Source: an uncultured Methanobrevibacter sp.
GTDB taxonomy: Archaea > Methanobacteriota > Methanobacteria > Methanobacteriales > Methanobacteriaceae
Length of the DNA: 64,000 bases
Direction of reading: 5' to 3'
NCBI RefSeq assembly: GCF_937881195.1
Contig: NZ_CALGFC010000024.1
Location: 62,001 to 126,000 of the forward strand
The stretch's first letter is position 1; every line of letters starts with the position of its first letter. The position numbers were made by a program, and so were the translations under genes. Of the stretch, positions 1 to 7,812 are shown piece after piece. A model generated the notes under the pieces. The model did not search any database and was not told where the DNA came from. It saw only the letters and a list, made by a program, of their open reading frames with translations.

Positions 1-1188
1 TAAAGAATTATTATTAATTGGTTTATCACCCCATTCAAGTCGAGGTTCTCCTCTTTTACTTCTAGCTTCATTTATGGTTAGAGAATTATTATTAATTCTG
101 ATATTTTCAATTTGAGCTTTTTGTAACTTGTCTTCTAAGTCCGCACGATTGTAAACAAAAGTTTCGCTAAATGATGATCTTCCAAGAACTTTTTTATATG
201 CATCTTCAAAATATTTGCATCTACCAATAACTCTTTTTTTAAAGTTTTCAGCTTGAGATTTTCCAGAACCACTACCAATATTACCAGTTTCTATAATACT
301 AACCTTTGATGGAGGAACTCCATAATTAGCTAATATACAATCTCTTGCTTCATGCTGTAATTCAATATAATCCATTTCACGATTAGAAACAGTCCCTCTT
401 ATAAAATTAGCTCCTTTAGTAACAATAGTTCCTTTCTTATCTGGTTCTTTTTTAAGCCTATTAATTTCAGAAAGAACTTGATTATATTCCATGTCTTTAT
501 CAAAAGAGAGAACTCCTTTAGGATCAAAACCTTTATTCTTTAATTGTTTTCTAACATGACGATTACCCCATAAAATATTAGCTATTTCTCCACTAATATT
601 GTCAATTGGAGATGATCCCCATTTTCTTTTATCCAATGTTGGTTCTTTCACTTGTATTAACTGGTCATTTTCAAAGCGAATATCTGGGTTATTAATTAAT
701 CCCCATTGACTTGTATCATCATGATATTTCATAATTTCACAAGGCAAATAATTTAACCCAATGGGAACTCCTTTAAAACCAGTATCATATATCACTTCAA
801 TAAAAGTATTACCTAAACCCATAAAACTACGCCAAGTTTGACTAGTGAAAGTAGTGAATGTATCATCTTCAAACAATCCCATAGGGTTTTCGAAAAGTTC
901 AGTTAAATATTTAACATTAGCATAATCAACATTTTCAGAATCATGATTATTAATACCAAAACCTAAACTTAATATTTCATCAATAAAAGCATTTATAGAA
1001 GAATTAACCCAAACATTATTCATTGCTTGATAATAAACATTCCATGATCTTAAACTAGAATTACTATTTCTTGATGTGTTTAATGACCATCCCAAATGAG
1101 TCATAAGTCCTTCAAATAGTGATGATTCTTTGGGCCTTCTAATCCAAGGCAATTGTAATTTTTCACCTAATATGCTTGTTATCTTCAT
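1..1188 (-). CDS. Phage portal protein, partial (C-terminus beyond window)
   Basis: The frame is open for 396 codons from an ATG at 1188 to the window edge, so the C-terminus lies outside. A GGGAGA ribosome site sits just upstream of the ATG. Portal proteins form the dodecameric ring at the capsid vertex through which the terminase pumps DNA. Support: it lies directly downstream of the large terminase on the same strand, and residues near 300 read YGVPPSKVSIIETGN followed by a Gly/Ser-rich stretch, as in HK97/SPP1-type portals where this loop precedes the long stem helices. The early part is rich in Trp and Asn, as is usual in the portal wing. The family call is by context and motif recognition, not by a profile search. 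Confidence 0.75.
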   Translation of the reverse strand, partial: MKITSILGEKLQLPWIRRPKESSLFEGLMTHLGWSLNTSRNSNSSLRSWNVYYQAMNNVWVNSSINAFIDEILSLGFGINNHDSENVDYANVKYLTELFENPMGLFEDDTFTTFTSQTWRSFMGLGNTFIEVIYDTGFKGVPIGLNYLPCEIMKYHDDTSQWGLINNPDIRFENDQLIQVKEPTLDKRKWGSSPIDNISGEIANILWGNRHVRKQLKNKGFDPKGVLSFDKDMEYNQVLSEINRLKKEPDKKGTIVTKGANFIRGTVSNREMDYIELQHEARDCILANYGVPPSKVSIIETGNIGSGSGKSQAENFKKRVIGRCKYFEDAYKKVLGRSSFSETFVYNRADLEDKLQKAQIENIRINNNSLTINEARSKRGEPRLEWGDKPINNNSL

Positions 1189-1220
1189 AAGAGAAATCTC
1201 CCAAAATAAGAAAAAATATT

Positions 1221-2726
1221 TTATAAATCAATCATGTCAAAAATAGCTTCATTATTTTTATCATCTTCATCAGGACTAATAATAGTCCTAGAACAAATAT
1301 TATCACTGTCAAGAATATCTTCATGATCTCCTTCATCAAATTCACGATATTGCTTTAAAAACATTTCAAGTTTCGGATGATCAATAGGAATGTATTCTAT
1401 ATGATTTTCAAAATTAACACTACCAGCAGTTATCCTCATAGTTTTATCTGAAGTACTGTAAATTTCTTTTACAGGCACACCCAATTCAATAGATTCTTCA
1501 GCTAAAGCTTTCTGATAAGCATTAGACTCAATACCTACTTTCAAAACATCCCATCTCTTAATCCCATTTTCAATAAGGTATGGTTGGATAGGACCATGAT
1601 AATTATTTTTAACAATTTTAACTTGTTCAGGAAACCTGAATTTACCAACAACCCAATCTAGAGTATATCTACGATAAGGACTGTAAGTAACTCCTTTAGT
1701 AGTTATAACAAAAAAATCATTCTTTGCTTTTTGCCCAATAGCTAAATCAATACCTTGATAAATATCCATTTGCTCAAGAGGAGGCATAGCTACAACATTA
1801 CCATCAACTTTATCAGGATCAATAGCAAAATACCTTAAATCAGAGTCTTTGAATATTTTACCTTTCATTTGATGGGTTTCATTTTGATATTCACGACTGA
1901 ATAGTATTGAACCCATAGCTTTAAATTTTAAAAGAAGTTTATCAATCGGCCATTTTTCAGGCCATAAAACTTTAGATTCACCTTTAATATTTTTAACACC
2001 TACAATAGTGCCAGTATCATCATAAACATAATCCCAACTTTCAGGCCATTCTAATATAGCTTTTTGAGTTATAATATTCCAGGCAGGATTATTTTTCAAC
2101 TGATTATAACCATCATTATAATGCTTATGAGTAGCTATAAAAAGTATCTGACCATCAGGCTCTAATAAAGGTAAAACAGTACCATTAATAAACTTCATTA
2201 TAGTAGCTATTCCACTACTAGTACGAGTATTCTCATCATCAAAAATATCATCCATCAATATCTTTGTAAAATGCCCACCAGTAATATCACCAAGAATACC
2301 ATTGGCCTCTATCTTAGCATCTCTTTTATTATCCTCCAAAACATCAGGCATATTAAAAAATATCTGATTTCCTACTTTACGATAATCAGATAATTCTTGT
2401 TTAAAATCAGCTTGTATTAATGGATTTTTAGTTAAATCACTATGAATAGCATCTAATGTTTTTTTAGCTTGAGAATGAGTTTTAGATAAAAGTAAAATAT
2501 TTTCTTTTTTATTAAATAAAGTAATTTGTTCACTAGATACACGAGGAATAATAGTAGTTTTACCATGATCCCTTGGAGATAACAAACCAGCCTGATGATG
2601 TCGGAATAAAATATTTTCCAACCAATTATACTGGTGTTCTGGAACTAGTAGTTTAAGATAATGCTTACCATAATAAGCTTTACTTTGACTAGCTAATATT
2701 TTAGGAGTTACTTTTTTATTATTCAA
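1221..2726 (-). CDS. Terminase large subunit
   Basis: ATPase/nuclease motor that packages viral DNA through the portal. From the preferred start, residues 50-58 read SPRDHGKTT, a terminase-type Walker A, and KILMDDIFDD is the Walker B with its acidic pair. The C-terminal half carries the DIYQGIDLAIG segment, whose Asp fits the start of the RNase H-like nuclease domain. The frame is open up to an ATG at 2795, but that start would overlap the small-subunit gene by 77 bases. A TTG at 2726 overlaps its stop by only 8 bases, which suggests translational coupling, so I prefer it (501 aa). Neither start has a strong ribosome site. The portal gene follows after 32 bases. Confidence 0.88.
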   Translation of the reverse strand: MNNKKVTPKILASQSKAYYGKHYLKLLVPEHQYNWLENILFRHHQAGLLSPRDHGKTTIIPRVSSEQITLFNKKENILLLSKTHSQAKKTLDAIHSDLTKNPLIQADFKQELSDYRKVGNQIFFNMPDVLEDNKRDAKIEANGILGDITGGHFTKILMDDIFDDENTRTSSGIATIMKFINGTVLPLLEPDGQILFIATHKHYNDGYNQLKNNPAWNIITQKAILEWPESWDYVYDDTGTIVGVKNIKGESKVLWPEKWPIDKLLLKFKAMGSILFSREYQNETHQMKGKIFKDSDLRYFAIDPDKVDGNVVAMPPLEQMDIYQGIDLAIGQKAKNDFFVITTKGVTYSPYRRYTLDWVVGKFRFPEQVKIVKNNYHGPIQPYLIENGIKRWDVLKVGIESNAYQKALAEESIELGVPVKEIYSTSDKTMRITAGSVNFENHIEYIPIDHPKLEMFLKQYREFDEGDHEDILDSDNICSRTIISPDEDDKNNEAIFDMIDL

Positions 2727-3312
2727 CAGTATCTGATTTTGCGAGACTTTGAGCGAGCTTCTTAATATCTTGTCTCTCATCATCATCAAAACCATCTAAG
2801 CTGAAAATATTAATATCTGGAGAGTCAGGTTCATCTTTTAAAATATCAGAACGAACCTTAGTAGCTTTAATAACAAGATTAGCAACAAGAGCATTAGCCC
2901 TCAAAACATCAAACTCAGAAACAACAACCCCTCCTTGAGGACCATACTCAACCTGAATCTTTGAAGGATCTAAATCTATCTTATCAGCTAAATCAATAAT
3001 ATTATCTAAAGCATTAATATCAGAAACACCTTTTTTTATAACTTCATCGATAATTTCTTTATTAGCTACCTCTTTATCAACAACTTCATCAACTTTCTTC
3101 TTTTTTTCTTTAGTCTTTTGTTGTCTTTGATATTCAGAAGCTATTTTATCATCAAGTTTTTTAAAATAATTATTAATAGTATTATAATGTATTGACTCAT
3201 CATATTCCTCAGACAAATAAGCAGATATCTTTCGTGGACTGAAACCTTGTTTTTTCATATCCATTATTTCAGTGAAATGGTCTGAAGATTCTACTTTAGA
3301 TTTTTTTGCCAT
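2719..3312 (-). CDS. Probable terminase small subunit / HTH packaging protein
   Basis: A 197-residue protein from the ATG at 3312 (an in-frame ATG at 3324 adds four residues). Residues 10-50 (EIMDMKKQGFSPRKISAYL and onward to NTINNYFKK) look like a helix-turn-helix that would recognise the packaging site. It is followed by a very basic Lys/Gln coiled-coil stretch and an acidic C-terminus. This layout, and its place immediately upstream of and overlapping the large terminase, fit TerS, which recognises DNA and feeds it to the motor. Direct homology is not evident by eye. A cluster of TGCACAT boxes lies just upstream. Confidence 0.6.
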   Translation of the reverse strand: MAKKSKVESSDHFTEIMDMKKQGFSPRKISAYLSEEYDESIHYNTINNYFKKLDDKIASEYQRQQKTKEKKKKVDEVVDKEVANKEIIDEVIKKGVSDINALDNIIDLADKIDLDPSKIQVEYGPQGGVVVSEFDVLRANALVANLVIKATKVRSDILKDEPDSPDINIFSLDGFDDDERQDIKKLAQSLAKSDTVE

Positions 3313-3340
3313 GATAATACACATCTTGATTTATTTTTTT

Positions 3341-3367
3341 TGCACATATGTGCACATTTTGCACATG
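3341..3367. promoter_or_regulatory. TGCACAT repeat cluster, candidate operator of the packaging genes
   Basis: The perfect 14-base palindrome TGCACATATGTGCA (3341-3354) is followed by further TGCACAT units starting at 3351 and 3360, and by a looser TGCATA near 3388. It lies 30-55 bases upstream of the TerS-like start, where a transcription factor would act. The role as operator is inference; the repeats are directly visible. Confidence 0.45.
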
Positions 3368-3402
3368 TTATACAAAATGTACAAGGTGCATATTTTTCAT
3401 AA

Positions 3403-3597
3403 TTATTTACTATTTCTTTCATAGCTGAGTATTTCTCTTTGAATCTTCCTAGCTTCTTTTATAATAGTAACTTTCTCATTAGCTGAAAGTTCTAATTTGT
3501 CATTTTTATCTTTATCTTGATTTAATAATGAGTGTAAGTGTGATAGATATGTTTTATTGTCTTTGATTATTTCAGTATAATCTGTTTTATTACTCAT
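3403..3597 (-). CDS. Small hypothetical viral protein (64 aa)
   Basis: A charged, largely helical 64-residue protein with no family I recognise. It starts at ATG 3597. Upstream is an unusual run of six G (CTGGGGGGTTAG on the coding strand) in place of a normal GGAGG site, an arrangement repeated before the methyltransferase gene upstream. It sits between the methyltransferase and the packaging genes. Confidence 0.55.
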   Translation of the reverse strand: MSNKTDYTEIIKDNKTYLSHLHSLLNQDKDKNDKLELSANEKVTIIKEARKIQREILSYERNSK

Positions 3598-3644
3598 CTA
3601 ACCCCCCAGTTCGATGATGTAAAAAAAAAATTAAATTTTATTTT

Positions 3645-4910
3645 TTAATTTATCTTAGTAGCTTTTTCTCCTGTAAATTCTTCCCATCTACTTATAATAA
3701 TATCACAATAATAAGGATCTAATTCCATCATAAAACAATTTCTTTTTAATTGTTCACATGCAATTAAAGTAGAACCACTGCCTCCATATAGATCAACAAT
3801 ATTATGATTTTCATTTGAAAATTTTTTAAGAATATCAGCTAATAATTTTATTGGTTTTTGAGTTGGATGGATTGATTTTTGCACATCTTCATTTTGTCTT
3901 CCTGCAAAACCAAACCATAAATATCTTAATATTTGTCTGTGATGTTTATTTTTACTCCATAATAATTCAAACTCAGAAGTCTGCCAGAAAACATCTTCAA
4001 CTCCTTTTCTTTTATCCCATACTAGCCAACTACCTTTTTTCCTTTCAGGTATTAATTCAGCATAATAATCTGCACCAAAAAGAAATACTTCAGGCACATC
4101 TATAAAATTATTAAATAATGTTTTTATTAATTCATCTGAAAAGTCATCATTATCACCTAAGACTTTTCTATGTTTTTTACAAACTGAATTATGATTTATT
4201 GAATTACCCATACTACTATAATTAGTATTCAAATTCATACCATATGGAGGATCTGTTAAAATCATATCAATATTATTGTCACTAATTAACTTTTGAATAT
4301 TTTCTTTTTTTGTTGAATCGTCACATAACAAATAATGATTCCCTAATTTCCATAAATCATTATTTTTTACTCTGGATTCTATTTCATCTTCTAATGAAAA
4401 TTCATCTTCAACAATATCAATATCCTCTTCAGAATCATCTTCAATTGTTTTAAGCTTAACCTCTAACTCTTCCAAATCAGAATCTTCAAATTGTGTTAAA
4501 CTAAGCAAACCTTTTTCTTGAAGATCACTTGTTATATCATATAATAATGAATCATCATAAACACCCATAGCAAGATTATTATTTAATGTAATATTTAATG
4601 CAGTTTCATGATCTTTTGATCTTATTTTCAAATCAGTTTCACTAAAAACCCAACTAATATCACCAAGATTTAAAATAAATAATTCCTTATTTTTACCATT
4701 GCTATTGTATTCATCAAGTAATATTTTGTATCTTTGATGCCCACCAATAATCTCATTAGTTTTAGTGTTAATTATTATAGGTTCAACAAGACCAAACTCA
4801 TTTAAACTATTAGTTAATTTAATAATATTATCATCATGTATTTTTCTAGGATTTCCTTTATTAGGATTAATCTTTTCAATATAAATTTTATTTACTTCTA
4901 AATTATGCAT
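3645..4910 (-). CDS. ParB-like nuclease domain fused to DNA methyltransferase
   Basis: 421 residues. Residues 10-65 form a ParB/sulfiredoxin-like domain (NPNKGNPRKIHDDNI, then VEPIIINTKTNEIIGGHQRY, with the GGHQR motif). After an acidic linker comes an amino-methyltransferase with the catalytic motif MILTDPPYGM and, nearer the C-terminus, the AdoMet-binding NIVDLYGGSGSTLIACEQ. Catalytic motif before AdoMet motif gives the beta-class order typical of N6-adenine or N4-cytosine enzymes. Such fusions are common in phages, probably protecting viral DNA from host restriction. No partner endonuclease is next to it, so it is likely an orphan modification enzyme. A seven-G run lies in the ribosome-site position. 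Confidence 0.88.
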   Translation of the reverse strand: MHNLEVNKIYIEKINPNKGNPRKIHDDNIIKLTNSLNEFGLVEPIIINTKTNEIIGGHQRYKILLDEYNSNGKNKELFILNLGDISWVFSETDLKIRSKDHETALNITLNNNLAMGVYDDSLLYDITSDLQEKGLLSLTQFEDSDLEELEVKLKTIEDDSEEDIDIVEDEFSLEDEIESRVKNNDLWKLGNHYLLCDDSTKKENIQKLISDNNIDMILTDPPYGMNLNTNYSSMGNSINHNSVCKKHRKVLGDNDDFSDELIKTLFNNFIDVPEVFLFGADYYAELIPERKKGSWLVWDKRKGVEDVFWQTSEFELLWSKNKHHRQILRYLWFGFAGRQNEDVQKSIHPTQKPIKLLADILKKFSNENHNIVDLYGGSGSTLIACEQLKRNCFMMELDPYYCDIIISRWEEFTGEKATKIN

Positions 4911-4947
4911 TAACTATACCCCCCCAATTGGATAGTTAAAATTTTTT

Positions 4948-5406
4948 TTAATGTGTGAATGAAATTATAAACATTATAATATCATTTAAATATAATAAAA
5001 CAGTCATTCCTCCAGCAAATACTGATAAAAGAATAGCTATTTGTTTTGTTACTTTATTAGGCATTTCAGCAATAGAAACCTTAATATTATTAATCTCCCT
5101 ATCATGAGTATCAAGCTTACTTTGTAAAGTATCATCCCGACATTCACTATCAGCTAATAAAGTTTTCAATGCTTCTTTCTGATTACGATCAAGATCATCC
5201 ATATCTTCAATTATCTGATCAATCTTAGCCTGCCTTTTACCATTATTATACTCCTTTTTCCTACAATAATCATCAAAATAATTAACCTTATCTTTCAACT
5301 CATTTATTTGAGATTGTAAAAAATTGATAATAGGATTATTATTATTATTATTATCCTGGACTATGGTGTGATCTTGATAACTATCATCACTATTACCCAA
5401 CATCAT
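4948..5406 (-). CDS. Coiled-coil protein with C-terminal membrane segment (lysis-accessory-like)
   Basis: About 152 residues. A short Asn run near residues 18-24 is followed by a long coiled coil (about 30-115) and one hydrophobic segment (AILLSVFAGGMTVLLYL) close to the C-terminus. This resembles haemolysin XhlA-like phage proteins that work beside holins, but the similarity is architectural only. The start is ambiguous: GTG 5409, ATG 5406, ATG 5403 and TTG 5400 are stacked behind GGGTGAT, which probably serves as the ribosome site. The gene begins a few bases after the stop of the upstream membrane protein, so the two are co-transcribed. Confidence 0.6.
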   Translation of the reverse strand: MMLGNSDDSYQDHTIVQDNNNNNNPIINFLQSQINELKDKVNYFDDYCRKKEYNNGKRQAKIDQIIEDMDDLDRNQKEALKTLLADSECRDDTLQSKLDTHDREINNIKVSIAEMPNKVTKQIAILLSVFAGGMTVLLYLNDIIMFIISFTH

Positions 5407-5412
5407 CACCCT

Positions 5413-5691
5413 TCATTCATCAGGCATAACTTTAGTAACAATATTATCAAACAAATGAGGAACAGTATAAGCAGTAACCAAAGCAGGAATAAAACTAGTA
5501 AACAATTCAGGTTGAGCCTGATACAAAATTAAAACAGTTATTAAGGCAGTAAATACAGTTCCTAATATATTCAACTGAAAATAAGTCTTACCATCTTTTG
5601 TATAAATCTTAGGTAATAAAAAATAACCTTTCTCAATCCAAATTCTAAGTACAATAGCTATTAATATAGCTAAAAAAATTAATAAATTCAT
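5413..5691 (-). CDS. Small membrane protein, holin candidate
   Basis: 92 residues. A hydrophobic N-terminal segment (LLIFLAILIAIVLRI) is followed by a short polar stretch and a hydrophobic middle part (LGTVFTALITVLILY), then a weaker third segment. The ATG at 5691 is chosen because GGAGGCGG lies at the right distance; the frame continues upstream only through a TTG that is part of that ribosome site. Position beside the coiled-coil membrane protein suggests a holin-like role in host lysis. No lysin is present in the window; it may lie to the left. Confidence 0.6.
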   Translation of the reverse strand: MNLLIFLAILIAIVLRIWIEKGYFLLPKIYTKDGKTYFQLNILGTVFTALITVLILYQAQPELFTSFIPALVTAYTVPHLFDNIVTKVMPDE

Positions 5692-5993
5692 AAAAAAATC
5701 CGCCTCCAAAAAAATAAAAAAATAATAATACTAATATAAAAAAAAGAAATGATTAGGAAACAAAAAAATAAATAATTAATAAAAATTCATTAAAAGAAAA
5801 ATTATAATAAAAAAAAATGGGGGGTTTTATAATCAAAAATAATGAATAATATTAACATAACAATTCCCTAATCACCATAAAGATAATAATTAGTCATTCG
5901 ATAGCTAGAACATAAAAACCCAATAAATAATAAAAGCAGGAGGAAAAAATAGCAAATACCTCTAACCCTGCTCTAGCTATCGAAACACTAATC
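5692..5993. other. Gene-free gap holding a long hairpin element
   Basis: About 300 bases with no credible reading frame. It is AT-rich apart from a six-G run at 5819-5824 and the 88-base hairpin at 5897-5984 listed separately. Confidence 0.6.
5897..5984. ncRNA. Candidate structured RNA or regulatory hairpin (88 bases)
   Basis: The 13-base arms TTCGATAGCTAGA (5897-5909) and TCTAGCTATCGAA (5972-5984) are perfectly complementary. Inside, AGCAGG (5935-5940) can pair with CCTGCT (5967-5972, sharing one base with the arm), and a following AGG with CCT near 5959-5961. The element is much richer in G and C than the flanks. It could be a small RNA on either strand, a terminator for the plus-strand side, or a DNA-binding palindrome. 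No known RNA family was recognised. Confidence 0.5.
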
Positions 5994-6269
5994 CTATAAA
6001 ATTAAACCCCAATCTAATTTAATCTTAAAACCACCAACATAATAAGTATTAGTTGATAAAACCAAACCACACTCACCACAAACAGTCTCTAAATCATCAT
6101 GTCTAATATCACGACTTTCACATTCGGGACATTTAAGATCTGCTTGCTTTTTATTGATTTTAATATAATTATCACAATTAAAACAAGTTAGAGTATACTG
6201 TCTAAGCTTATGATTATATGAAATTTCGATGTCATCATCATCACAGCAAGGACATTTAGTAATAGGCAT
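5994..6269 (-). CDS. Double zinc-ribbon protein with a TFB-like ribbon
   Basis: 91 residues with two zinc ribbons. The first has CPCC near residue 6 and CFNC near 30. The second, residues 47-71, runs from CPEC through a D-x-x-x-x-VCGECGLVL end, close to the N-terminal zinc ribbon of archaeal transcription factor B, which contacts RNA polymerase. TFB's cyclin-like core and B-finger are missing, so this is not a complete TFB. The C-terminus is short and hydrophobic. It may be a viral transcription modulator; that role is inference. It starts at ATG 6269 and diverges from the plus-strand gene next to it. Confidence 0.65.
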   Translation of the reverse strand: MPITKCPCCDDDDIEISYNHKLRQYTLTCFNCDNYIKINKKQADLKCPECESRDIRHDDLETVCGECGLVLSTNTYYVGGFKIKLDWGLIL

Positions 6270-6347
6270 ACTTCAATATACACTGTGGACAATTAGAAAA
6301 AAATATAATAAATATTAAAAATATTAATAATAAAATAAGTGATAAAA

Positions 6348-7109
6348 ATGTCTGATATTACTGGTCCTGAAAAAGCAGCATTTTCAAAATTATTTGGAAT
6401 GAAAGAAGGTCATTTTTTAAATGAATCACATGCAAGCTTAAACGATTTAATTGCAGAGTGTTCAGGTGTTGATTTTGAAGATAAAAAATATTTAAAAAAA
6501 GGAACATCTAAAGGAAATAAAATAAGGAGTTTTTGGGAAATAGAATCAAATGAAGTTGTAGGAAAAACACTTATTTGCTTAATAAACTATTATTATGAAA
6601 AATATGATGAATGGGATATTGATGAAGATGAATTAATAAAGTGTTATGATTATGCAGAAAAAATAAAAGACAGAAATCATGAAGAACATATTATAATTGA
6701 AAAAACAGGTAATGAGGAATTAAATATCCTTATTGATGAAATAATTTCTTCAATAAAAGAAGATAGAGCAATTGGGAGCCTAGATAGATTTCATACATTA
6801 TTAATAAAATATATGAAAAGGATTTGTAAAAGACATGCAATAAATATTAGTGAAAATGATCCTTTGAATTCAATATTGGGAAAATATGTTAATGATATAA
6901 AAGAAAAAGGATTAATTAAAAGTGATTTTACTAAGACTCTTATGTTACAGTCAGTTTCATTATTTGAAAAATTTAATTACACTAGAAACCATCAAAGCTT
7001 AGCTCATGATAATAAATTTTTAAATAATGCTGAGAGTAAACTTATTTTAAAATATATGTTAGCTACAAAAGAATTCATAGATGTATTAGAAAAAGAAAGA
7101 AATATTTAA
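6348..7109 (+). CDS. HEPN/Abi-C-like protein, candidate anti-phage accessory gene
   Basis: 253 residues from ATG 6348 (AAGTGAT ribosome site). It is the only long plus-strand gene in the left 15 kb of the provirus. The C-terminal part (145-253) is helical and contains RNHQSLAHD: R213, a polar Asn, and H220, which is the R-x6-H signature of HEPN ribonucleases and matches the C-terminal domain of abortive-infection proteins. The N-terminal half is unassigned. In such proteins the HEPN domain cleaves RNA on infection. Its opposite orientation and separate promoter fit a lysogenic-conversion gene that protects the host from other viruses. Family assignment is by motif only. Confidence 0.6.
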   Translation: MSDITGPEKAAFSKLFGMKEGHFLNESHASLNDLIAECSGVDFEDKKYLKKGTSKGNKIRSFWEIESNEVVGKTLICLINYYYEKYDEWDIDEDELIKCYDYAEKIKDRNHEEHIIIEKTGNEELNILIDEIISSIKEDRAIGSLDRFHTLLIKYMKRICKRHAINISENDPLNSILGKYVNDIKEKGLIKSDFTKTLMLQSVSLFEKFNYTRNHQSLAHDNKFLNNAESKLILKYMLATKEFIDVLEKERNI

Positions 7110-7111
7110 AC

Positions 7112-7366
7112 TTAAATTATGCCTATTCTTTCTTTTTCTTTTTTCACTTTTTCCATCTCAATATTCAAATTTGATTGCATATGTTTTCCTAAACCTCCAG
7201 ATCCTAATCCATAATAATAATCATCTTTAATTATATTTTTCCTATATTTTCTATTATATTGTATTTTCTGTTCTTGTCTTGCATATCTTCTATGTTCCTC
7301 ACAACAATATTCTTCCCTATTATGTTTTTTCTCAAATTCCTCTCCACACCATTTACACTTAGACAA
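7112..7366 (-). CDS. Small zinc-finger protein
   Basis: 84 residues. The N-terminus CKWCGEEFEKKHNREEYCC followed by EEHRRYARQ is a C-x2-C...C-x3-H type finger common in small phage proteins, with a basic tail. The TTG at 7366 is preferred since GGTGAT lies four bases upstream; a GTG at 7375 is part of that site. It converges with the Abi-like gene, with only two bases between the stops. DNA or RNA binding is a guess. Confidence 0.6.
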   Translation of the reverse strand: MSKCKWCGEEFEKKHNREEYCCEEHRRYARQEQKIQYNRKYRKNIIKDDYYYGLGSGGLGKHMQSNLNIEMEKVKKEKERIGII

Positions 7367-7384
7367 AATAATCACCCTTATTTT

Positions 7385-7630
7385 TTATATATTTAAACTC
7401 CATATTCCTTTTTCATTTTTAAATCTTTTCTTAGTACTGTTGAAAGTAGCACGTGATAAAACATGCCCTATCTCTCCTTTTGTAACTGAACCTCCTCGAA
7501 TCAAATGATTATGGTTTATTAAGTAAGCTAGATCACTAGCTGATTTTTTTTCTTCTGATAAAAAATGAGTGTGAACTATAGCTTTAATTAACTCTCTACG
7601 TGCATCTTTCTGTTGTGATCTAGACGACAT
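7385..7630 (-). CDS. Small basic helical protein, winged-helix-like
   Basis: 81 residues from ATG 7630, which has TAGGAGAG upstream. The order helix (RRELIKAIVHTHFL), helix (SASDLAYLINH), helix (TKGEIGHVLSRAT) and a Trp near the end (KGIWSL) looks like a winged-helix DNA-binding domain. No named family recognised. Confidence 0.55.
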   Translation of the reverse strand: MSSRSQQKDARRELIKAIVHTHFLSEEKKSASDLAYLINHNHLIRGGSVTKGEIGHVLSRATFNSTKKRFKNEKGIWSLNI

Positions 7631-7632
7631 AA

Positions 7633-7812
7633 TTATAACTCTCCTAAAATCTGACAATTAACAATAAAACAAATAGTAGCTACAAACAAACCTATTAAAG
7701 GAGTAAAACAATTAATATCAAAATTTTTAATAAATAATATGCTTGTAATTACTATTATTAAAATCCACCATAAGAGGAGGATTTTAAATAAGTTTTTAAT
7801 TTTAGATTTCAT
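7633..7812 (-). CDS. Tiny two-helix membrane protein (59 aa)
   Basis: Read directly from the gap between neighbours. The ATG at 7812 overlaps the stop of the upstream gene (ATGA) and the frame ends at 7633. It has a basic N-terminus, a first hydrophobic helix (ILLLWWILIIVITSILFI), and a second (TPLIGLFVATICFIV). The ATGA overlap argues for translational coupling and for a real gene. Function unknown. Confidence 0.65.
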   Translation of the reverse strand: MKSKIKNLFKILLLWWILIIVITSILFIKNFDINCFTPLIGLFVATICFIVNCQILGEL

